Shown here: positions 55,913-64,000 of the stretch, piece after piece
Position numbering within the stretch: the stretch's first letter is position 1
Layout: each line of letters starts with the position of its first letter
NCBI GenBank assembly: GCA_032622095.1
Contig: CP136069.1
Location: 65,433,319 to 65,497,318, forward strand
DNA from: Siphonodentalium dalli
Lineage: Eukaryota > Mollusca > Scaphopoda > Gadilida > Siphonodentaliidae
Length of the DNA: 64,000 nucleotides
Reading direction: 5' to 3'
The notes under the pieces: model-generated
Seen by the model: the letters and a program-made list of their open reading frames with translations, nothing else
Database searches by the model: none
Told to the model about the DNA's origin: nothing
Position numbers and translations under genes: made by a program

Positions 55913-56484
55913 GTTTCAATATAACCAATAATATATTGGTGTATCAATGGAATTGCCATTGCATGTTTTGGCGATGAACCTTTCAACCAGTTGGAACGTA
56001 TGCGCGTCTTTGTGAACACACCGTATATACGTGACGTGTGTGTGTACATATTTCATAATTATCATAACTTTAGTTTGGCACGTCCGATTTTAAAAATATG
56101 TTCATATGCTTTCTCACCAAGCACATACTATACACATATTACATTACATTACATATAATCAACTATATATCGATAGCCATTACCTATATAGACATTATTC
56201 ACAATCACTACATTAAAGCTCCAATATATTTGATATATGCGTAATAATATGATCTGGGTGGCGTTACAATTTCTTACTATGATTTTCTCGTAACCCATGA
56301 ATGTGTACGTTTTGAAGACTGTCGTGCATGACGATCTGATATCTGTTGCCGACTTGTCCGTGAGATCATCACACGAACTGACTCGGAGCCTGCCGAATGA
56401 GAGATTCTGACGATAAGCCTGGGGGAGGTACACGCGGTGGATACGCCCGCCACCCATGCGTCTGGGCCACGTACCCGTCGGCAG

Positions 56485-56492
56485 TATATAAG
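56485..56492 (+). promoter_or_regulatory. TATA box of the host-type gene
   Basis: TATATAAG, 68 bases before the ATG at 56560 and preceded by a GC-rich stretch (56430-56480), which fits a core promoter. Confidence 0.55.
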
Positions 56493-56559
56493 AAGTAGCA
56501 ACCACGACAGTATTACTGTACTCTCATCTACATCGTTCTGTAGTCAGCTTCATATCGGG

Positions 56560-59500
56560 ATGTTCACTAAATTTATGGGGATGCTCTCGAGATACACCGG
56601 GTTCGCTGGTAAGTATTCACATATATATTTTTCGAAATAAACGCTCTTTATATATGTTTACCATACCAATAATTGATTAAGGAGGCGCCCAATTTGTGAA
56701 TTTTCAAAATATTTCAAACTATCAATTTGAAGGAAAAAAAATCGTTATCCCTTATAACCAATGTTTGCTATAGTACTATACAACAACTCTTTACCCTCAC
56801 AATACAATGTTTTTGTTTTTTGGCAGCCATTTGCAGATATTTAGACAAAAAATACCATAAAACTACATAATGTCTGAAAAGACGAATCAGTATTGAGTAT
56901 TTATGTCTGCCAGATTATTGAAAACGTGGTTGAATTATATTTATGTTTTTTAGGTTGTTTTGGTCCTTTCCCGATAAAAAATAGTCCTGCAAATGGCTGC
57001 CAAAATAATTTAATATGCAATGAGAAATGTTTTATTTATTTTCTCGCAGACAGTCATGATTCCAGATGGTACTAGTTGGGTTCATATAAGTCTAGATAAC
57101 GCAGTGTGTGTGTTTTTTTTTTATAGATATTTCCTGTCAAACTGTTACATACATGAAAAAATGGTTATTTTTATTTTGTTTGAACCACTTTTTTTCATAA
57201 TTCGAACATATCTATCATAGTGTGAGGGTAAACACGTGCTGTTGTAATACTATTGAATACATTGGTCATAAAGGATAATGATTTTCCCTTCAAACTGATT
57301 GTTTGAAAGTGAGATTTTTTTTAAATTCACGAATGGGGCTCATCCTTAACAAAGAACGTTCTTTATTATTCATTGCCGAAGAAAAAATTATAAATTCTAT
57401 GGGTTGAATCGAAATGTGGAAGAAGGGATAAAAATAGGTCGACATTTTTGTAAATACATGTGCACGAAAATAGCTATCTCTCGCATGATACACAATACAA
57501 GCTTACAGTAATTTATCAACAAATATCATTAATCATGTACCAAGTTCAAATATTTTAGTCTGAATATGATATTCAGAATAATTTTCAATACTTTGACCTA
57601 TTCCAATATTTACAGTCCAATTTTGATAAAACTTTGGTATCTTATAGCACTAATAATTGGACTTTTATCAGTTATTCCACTGTATAACAGTAATGTTTAA
57701 ACGGACATGGCTCATTCGAGTTTCCAAAATTTGTCTATGTAATTTGGAAGATTTTTCGCACAGCAGAAGTGAAACAGACGCTCTTTATTTATACCATACC
57801 AGGAATACAGACTAACGCGGAACGCCTTTTCTGTTTCATGTCATGCAAATGGCTGTTTTATTTTATTTATTTTTTTGGGATCCCAAACATCGTGATCCAA
57901 GTTGTATCTTGTATGACTTGACGATGCGGAGACAAATTTAAAGCGAATATTAATAGGTGTATTTAAAATACACAAACGGTATGCAACTTGCGTGTTGCAC
58001 CACACAAGTCGGTGATCAATGGGGGAAAAATCGTCGTAATACGTCTGTCGGGACGTCACGAAATGTCCGGAGGTTATTTCGAACAATTTAATAATCAACG
58101 GATGTTAAAGAATTGGTATATGAGTTCACAAGGGGGATATCTGAAACGGGTTCGCAAACTATCCCGGGTCGGACATTTTTACCAGAGTTACGGCTCTTTG
58201 ATTGTAAGTTTTTGGCGTAAGTTGCATCCACGAAAAGTTGTTCGATAAAAAAGTAGTAGGCCTGACTGAAACGAGTTCGCAAACAATGCTCGGCCGTACA
58301 TTTATTACCAGAGTTACGGCCTTTTGATTGTATTTTTTTTTACGTTTAATTAGCAGGCAGCAAAAGTTGTCCTGGTGTTATTTCCTGCAATTATCAACGG
58401 ATTTCAAATATTTTTGGTATGTGACTTCCCAAAAGAGGTATCTGAAATAAGTTTACAAACTGGGCCCGGTCTGACATTTCCACCAGCCTTACGACGCTTT
58501 GTTTGTCATTTTTTGGCGTTAACACCGACGAAAAGTTGACAATATTATCAAAGCATTTAAAACAATTTTCTTATATGAGTTCACAAAAGGATTTTGGAAG
58601 ACTGTTGGTATATACGAAACTGTCATGTGCATAACATAAAAAAGTTCCCAGGTTTTGTATTGGTGGAATATGATCTCTGTGCGGGTGTAGCTATATATAT
58701 AGAGTAGAAATTCAACATGGCATGATCTATAGGGTGGGGGCAACGGAGCGCGTCACATGCCCTTGTGATTTCAGTAAATGTGTAAAATTGGGATGTATAC
58801 ATGTGGTATATGCCTTGTAACCCCTCTATGTTGACTGTTATCCAGGATTCATGGATGATTTTACCACACACCCTCACCGGCGATCTTGCAGTGATAACCG
58901 ACCAGTATATTTTAAATATATTATTTCAGTTGTCATTGGCGTGGGACTTATGTTACAAGCATGCCAATCACACCCACACCTACCAATGTCATCAGAGGAC
59001 AGTTATATTCGGGGTCTACCCGGGCCCCACGGTCAACCACGACCGGATACGGACAAATGTGAGTACTGCATGTATACATGTATATATAGGGTTCGATCTC
59101 TAATTCCGATGGTTATCTTGATGTAGCGAAGTGGATCAATTTGCTTTTTTTATTGACAATTATCACTAATAACTCTGTCGTGAATTCGTGATGGAATGAA
59201 TATTGTTCCTCTCTTAATCGTATTGTTAATTACATGTAAGTCGAAGTTATAATTATGCTAATACTTAAGGGAGAGAATCTACTTTGTTTTGTAACCGCGT
59301 AACAATTGTTATCCATATGAATATGTATAAACACGTGGATATGTATCTATTATCTATTTCCATGTATACCCCCTATAGTATGTATTATATATCTCAAACA
59401 CTGTTCTTACAGTTTGATGAGAAATAAACATATATATTGACAGGGGTGGTGGTGGGAGTCTCAACTTTGGTAGAAATTTCAAAAGTTGGAAATTTCACAC

Positions 59501-62500
59501 CCGACGTGAAATCAGTTAAAACTCTTTGAATAAATTAATAGGTAACAAATTGTTCGGATAGTTTGCATTGTTAACCAACCAGAATTTAGTTTGAAATGTG
59601 TTACTTTAACCATTTCATAAGGTTCATTGCGGAAGCAGCTCTGGTGCAGCATTACATATCCTGTTCCATGCATTCTCTTATATATAAACGAGTTTCACAT
59701 AGAGAGCCTCGCGTATATAATAGAAATGAACTGGCTTACAAGGTCAAGGTAAATATTGTTATAGGCCAATGCATTCTCTTATATATGCGAGGCTCCATGT
59801 ATGGGAGACTAGCATATATAAGAGAATGCATTTACACATGCTCTTCGCAAAATTTCAGGAAGCTTCAGTCATGTAAGGGTTAAAGATACATAACTCGATT
59901 CGATGGTCCCCGTATCATCCAGTCACAACAACACAACAATAACTGAATTTCACCAAAAGCCTATTTAGTTATGGCCAAATTTCTGGAATTTTACCAAGCC
60001 GCCAAATATTCCTGTTTGTAAAAAATAACAGATTTCAAAAATCAAAATCTGACAACTCTGATCTTTAATGGGTTGGTTCATCAACTCAATTAAGATATTT
60101 ATTACCTCCAAAGGCGAAGAAATAGCTAGGGGCGTTAAATCGGATTGTGTATCTTTAAGACCATGAAAAAGTGGAAAGTATTCTTACTTTCGGTCAATAT
60201 TTTGGATGGCCATCAGTTGAAAAATAAAACACATTAGGGGGTGTCGATCAAGTTGTTTCAAAATTCGAATGGAAACCCGCGGAATCTAGCCACATCATCC
60301 GGTTAACTCCATCATAAATGGGTTCTGTCCCTGTGTCCGTCTGTAACAACTTTCGATATCTGCCATCATATAGGCCGCATTTTAATAATCATTGGTATGC
60401 TCATGCATGAACCAGTAAATGCATGAGATAAAGGATATCTACATTGAACAGGTTTCCGCCATTCATTTTTCAGTGTTATAACCTAATTAATTAGAGTACA
60501 AATTAAACCCTGTCAACTTTTGATCTCTATTATCATAATGTATACCTTATCTCTAGACCACACATGAGGCAGCATGGGGGACAATATCCATATTTGAAGT
60601 CATGCCCATTATACAATTAATAAACCTATGCGAAAAGCCACCTTTGTGGGGGGATTCTCATTCAGTTAAAATTCAGTTAAAATGTTTACACAGGAATGGT
60701 CTGTTATTGAGTTACATGGATGTACAGGTAATATAATATAATAATATAAATAAAGGAAGGAGTCCTATTTATTGAGGGAAATGTCCAGATAATAAGTTCA
60801 ACAAACGACATATACATGTACATATGGCATTTTATATGTAAATATAAATATCACATTTTTTACTAATGAATTGGCTCTGTAAAGAGGTTGTTCGGCACAA
60901 TCAGGTGACCAAAACCCCACCAGGGATAGCATAAACGAAAGTCTAATGAACATTTATTTCCATTATGGTCCCCAAATTGTGTTCGGTCTCACGAAAGTCC
61001 AGAACGCACCCCAGACAGCACCCTCTAATTGCAATTATGCATATGTACCTCACTTATCTTATATCATTTTATTTTTCAGACAAGTTCCTCTTCGATTTTG
61101 GAGGTGAGTGTTAACTATTGGAAATTTGGCCTGTCAATAAATTCATGCCTTAACAGCAAGCCTGAAAATATGGTGTAGGACATTTGCAGAATGAGGTCCC
61201 CAGAGGGTGAATTTAGTTACGCTACCCCGCATATGCAGCAGGCTAGCTAGCATCCCTAAATTCACCCTTTGGGGACCTCATTCTCCTTCTCTGGAAAGTA
61301 TCTTTATTATCAAAGTTTTTTTTTGTTTCTTTAAAAACTGCTTCACAAAGATTATGTTCTTTTTTAGTTTAGTTTCTCTGTTCTCCATAATTGGCAGACG
61401 ACACATTGTATAAACGAGGTGCCCAATGGGGGCACATCACAATATTCACCATCTGGAAACTTAAATCAGAGTATGTCCAGGGCTGTTTAGAAACCTGTGA
61501 CAGATTCGAGCCCCCAATCTCAAGAAACCCAAATGTACCCAAATTTCTAGTGGACAGTATCTTATCAACTTGAAATTTCCACGATTTCAATGCATAATTA
61601 ACTAATTCAACAATGTGCCCGGTCACTAACTCGCGGCCATATTGGATCCACCAGGTCCGGTTCCGTAGTTTTACTTAGCTTTCCATAGGCCTATATGGAA
61701 GTCATGAATAATTCAAAGCTCCATATATGGAAATGCTACTCGAAAACTTTGACCTGTAGCACTAAAACCACGGAACCGGGGCTGGATGCATCAATGAAAC
61801 CACGGAACCGGACCCGGTGGATCCAATATGGCCACGAGTTTGTGACAGGGCGTATATTGGTCTACTGTGTAAATAGTAACACTACAGTTGCAACTGAGCC
61901 TTTAGTTGCATGTCCAATACGCGCTGTCACTAACTTGCGGCCATATTTGATCCGCCAGGTGGTTTTAGTGCTACATGTCAAAGTTCTGGAGTAGCATTTT
62001 CATACTCTTGCAGTCATTAATATTCAAAAGCTCCATATATGGACATGCTACTCCAGAACTCTGACCTGTAGCACTAAAACCACGGAACCGGGGTTGGATG
62101 AATCTCTGAAACCACGGAATGGGGCAGGATGAATTCAATAAGGCCGCGACTGAGTGATTTCGCTTATCGTCCTATTAATTAGAAAAATTATGTCACCTCA
62201 AATAATATCAGGATATTCTCATCTGGGAAACCTCTGGATTTTTCCCTGATCGAGGCAAATTTCATTTCAACTAACATATTTCACAGAGAATTATGTTCGG
62301 TATATTTAAATTATCTAGTGTACTAAACTAATCTTATTTCCCTTCTGGTGATTCGAATCGACGAATGCACAGCCCGGACCCATGGAAAATACAATTTTAC
62401 CGATTTATTTTGTCATTTAATATACTTATTAAGTAACTTTCTTTGGTCGTAACATATATCAATATACCATAACATCATCTGGACCATATTCATTGGCAAC

Positions 62501-63221
62501 CAAACTGCTTTCAAGCGACAAATCGCTAGAAAATTCGCAAGATTGTCAAGATGTAGCAAAATTCAAAGGGTTACGGGTGCGGGTGTACTCCGTTGATGCC
62601 CCGTTTGCGATGAGTTAGAAAAGACGGGAAAAGTCGCGTGCGGCGATCTGAATAAACCGATTTTTTTCGTGGTACAATTGGAAAAAGTAGAATTGTACCA
62701 CAAAACTGGAACGAGATAGCCATGGTAACTCGGGCCATTGGCCAATCAGGACATGGCTTTTTAGCATAGTTAGGCAGGGTCGTATTACAATGACAAATAA
62801 TATACACATTAATTGTTATAAGTTTTATCTTATTGGGTGTGGAACACTGAATTTAATTCTTCTATATCTATCTCTTTATCTTATTGGGTGTGGAACACTG
62901 AATTTAATTCTTCTATATCTATCTCTTTATCTTATTGGGTGTGGAACACTGAATTTAATTCTTATATATCTATCTCTTTATCTTATTGGGAGTGGAACAC
63001 TGAATTTAATTCTTCTATATCTATTTCTTTAAACAAAGACACTAGTTCAAGTTCAAGTCATGAAGACTCTGACGAGGAAGCTATCAAAAGTGGGTGGAGC
63101 TATTGTATGGGCGTGTCTGAATGTGGGAGAGGACTAAGATACAGAAAGAGGTCGTCTGCTTTCTTCAAAGATAGCTTCGAGTTCCAGGAATGCGAAAGCC
63201 GCCACGTCTGCTTACCAACTA
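56560..63221 (+). CDS. predicted spliced host gene: secreted TSP1-like protein
   Basis: Predicted exons: 56560-56608, 58930-59058, 61080-61103, possibly 61398-61418, and 63039-63221, all joined by phase-1 introns with GT/AG ends (donors GTAAGT, GTGAGT, GTGAGT and GTAAGA; the optional exon has a weak GTGCCC donor). Exons 1 and 2 give a short N-terminus, then a hydrophobic signal-peptide core (VVIGVGLMLQAC) and a Gly/Pro-rich piece (GLPGPHGQPRP). The last exon encodes an acidic linker (SSSHEDSDEEA) and GWSYCMGVSECGRGLRYRKR..ECESRHVC, resembling a thrombospondin type 1 module. The gene probably continues; a further exon near 63566 ending at an AATAAA-rich stretch is possible. The agreement of phases and a signal sequence formed only by splicing support the model. 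Identity unknown. Confidence 0.6.
56609..58929. other. intron 1 of the predicted host gene
   Basis: No other gene. It holds part of a dispersed repeat (57500-57700, related to 11398-11790) and degenerate tandem repeats at 58090-58560. ACGCTCTTTAT-like motifs occur near 56641, 57353 (as ACGTTCTTTATT) and 57779. Confidence 0.5.
58090..58560. repeat. degenerate tandem repeat, about three units
   Basis: Phrases AACGGGTTCGCAAACTATCC, AACGAGTTCGCAAACAATGC and AAGTTTACAAACTGGGCCC, each followed by ACATTT..ACCAG..TTACG and later GAAAAGTTG, recur three times with spacing of about 120-170 bases. Confidence 0.65.
59059..61079. other. intron 2 of the predicted host gene
   Basis: No other gene seen. Contains the hairpin at 59769-59831 and a short repeat (60757-60815) shared with 63377-63430. 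Confidence 0.45.
59769..59831. repeat. hairpin with 20-bp arms
   Basis: ATGCATTCTCTTATATATGC and its inverse GCATATATAAGAGAATGCAT flank a 23-base centre. A third copy of the phrase GCATTCTCTTATATAT is near 59671. Confidence 0.8.
61189..61283. repeat. hairpin with about 27-bp arms
   Basis: GAATGAGGTCCCCAGAGGGT and the inverse ACCCTTTGGGGACCTCATTC form near-perfect arms around a 40-base centre. Confidence 0.78.
61620..62160. repeat. complex inverted/direct repeat block
   Basis: CCATATATGGA..TGCTACTC..TTTGACCTGTAGCACTAAAACCAC occurs near 61721 and 62030, with the inverse GTGGTTTTAGTGCTACATGT near 61961. CACGGAACCGG recurs four times. It looks like remnants of a small transposon or a rearranged satellite. 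Confidence 0.6.
62826..63030. repeat. 51-bp minisatellite, four copies
   Basis: CTTATTGGGTGTGGAACACT repeats at 62829, 62880, 62931 and 62982, the last with GGGAGTGG. The 51-bp period keeps all frames open, which explains the apparent repetitive peptide. It ends just before the splice acceptor at 63038, so it is intronic. Confidence 0.9.
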
Positions 63222-64000
63222 GTAAGACTTATGTTATACAGGAATTATCTAACCTTTCTATACTAATGGATTCTCCCTTTCAGTTATAAATGTATATATA
63301 GATTGGAATGGTATATTATTCATTTGGAGGGGTGTTCGTGAAAAATAAGCAGACGACAGATTATAAAAGTACAGAAGGAGTCCTATTTATTGGAAGGAAA
63401 TGTTCAGATAATAAGTCAACGAACGACCTATGGCATGGTCGTTTGTTGAACTTATTTTCTGAACATAATATACCCAAGGGATGACTACTCATCAATGAAT
63501 ATTTAGTGTAGATCGAAATAATATCCCAGTTATCTCCATTTGATGCTGTCCTTGATATCACAGTTGTAACCTTCCGACTTCAATGTGCTGCAAATAAAAA
63601 AAAAAAATTAATATGTTAAACAGGTTTAGATACTACTTACAGTCACCTGACGGACTCAGTCGCCAGACTTTTTCATTAATGGATAAATATGATGCATCTT
63701 ATCGATATGCAATCTTGAACATCTAATGGTCACGTGCATCATTTCACTGTTGGTATAGCTGCTAGCATCTGACATTTGACGTGAATTTCTCGGTCTAAAC
63801 TTGTCCATTATATATCCACAGGACCCTTTAACAACATACTCTAATTATCTTTAATGACACATAATCCGATTAAGCGCCCCTCAATTACCATTTATTTGGA
63901 TTCGGGGGTAAAAAATATTTGATTCGAGTCGACAAACCCACCTATCAAAGCTCAGAGTTATTAGATATAGATTTTTGAAATCTATTATTTTTCACCATCA
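63222..64000. other. non-coding right end
   Basis: Contains a fold-back (63406-63464) whose left half repeats 60790-60815, an A-run with AATAAA near 63595, and from about 63880 the dispersed repeat shared with 11548-11640 (TCGGGGGTAAAA..TTGATTCGAGTCGA). Confidence 0.5.

Larger units (their letters stand above)
61104..63038. other. intron(s) before the TSP1-like exon
   Basis: Contains a possible 21-base microexon (61398-61418) and three repeat structures listed separately. No other gene recognised. Confidence 0.4.

Noticed and set aside
61398-61560. A longer exon ending at GTATGT near 61470
   Set aside because: Its end phase (2) does not fit the following exon (phase 1); a 21-base microexon or no exon fits better.
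62790-63038. A coding repeat joined to the TSP1-like exon as one continuous ORF
   Set aside because: The 51-bp period merely keeps frames open; a good splice acceptor at 63038 and matching intron phases place the repeat in an intron.

Overview
The window is nuclear DNA of an animal, most likely a marine invertebrate (a lophotrochozoan such as a mollusc is my guess, not shown). It is AT-rich and intron-bearing, and carries Penelope, Helitron, LINE, SINE, Harbinger-like and Polinton/Maverick elements. No bacterial features are present. Nearly all recognisable coding sequence is mobile-element derived; one spliced host-type gene lies at the right end.

Layout. 1-6073: a Penelope-like element (minus strand) as one long copy (SGNH-hydrolase-like ORF1 plus RT/GIY-YIG ORF2, running off the left edge), preceded on its own strand by a 5'-truncated second copy that is almost identical over 1602 bp, the usual tandem pseudo-LTR arrangement. 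6074-7499: two head-to-tail Helitron-type ends. 8194-10042: a fold-back element. 10663-11257: a 49-bp satellite. 12418-13037: a small TIR element with a fragment resembling a MADF domain.

13579-52666 is a Polinton/Maverick with 6-bp target duplications (AACGAG) and AG...CT termini, its TIRs built from a self-inverted about 30-bp minisatellite. Just inside its left TIR sits a 21.9-kb giant palindrome (14046-35951; two arms of about 10.6 kb and a 651-bp spacer) whose ends (AGTAGTAGTG) resemble the Polinton ends. Without this insert the Polinton is about 17.2 kb, a normal size. Its own genes occupy 35952-52160. First come two paralogous divergent gene cassettes whose transcripts end in canonical histone-mRNA-type stem-loops. 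Next is a divergent pair (CCHC zinc-knuckle protein / protein-primed DNA polymerase B) sharing one inverted-repeat promoter and the same 33-residue N-terminus. Then follows a plus-strand block: packaging ATPase, small virion-type proteins, integrase with chromodomain, penton-like minor capsid protein, PX-like protein, double-jelly-roll major capsid protein and adenovirus-like protease. Several of these are broken by stops or frameshifts, while ATPase, penton, protease and three others are open.

52673-64000: non-coding DNA with hairpins, a 5'-truncated frameshifted LINE reverse transcriptase (54716-55912), and a predicted spliced host gene (56560 to about 63221 or beyond) encoding a secreted protein with a thrombospondin type 1-like module, interrupted by intronic repeats.

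The points I consider most unusual are the histone-type 3' ends on Polinton accessory genes, the giant palindrome with Polinton-like termini nested in a Polinton, and the mirrored promoter plus N-terminus shared by the polymerase and zinc-knuckle genes.
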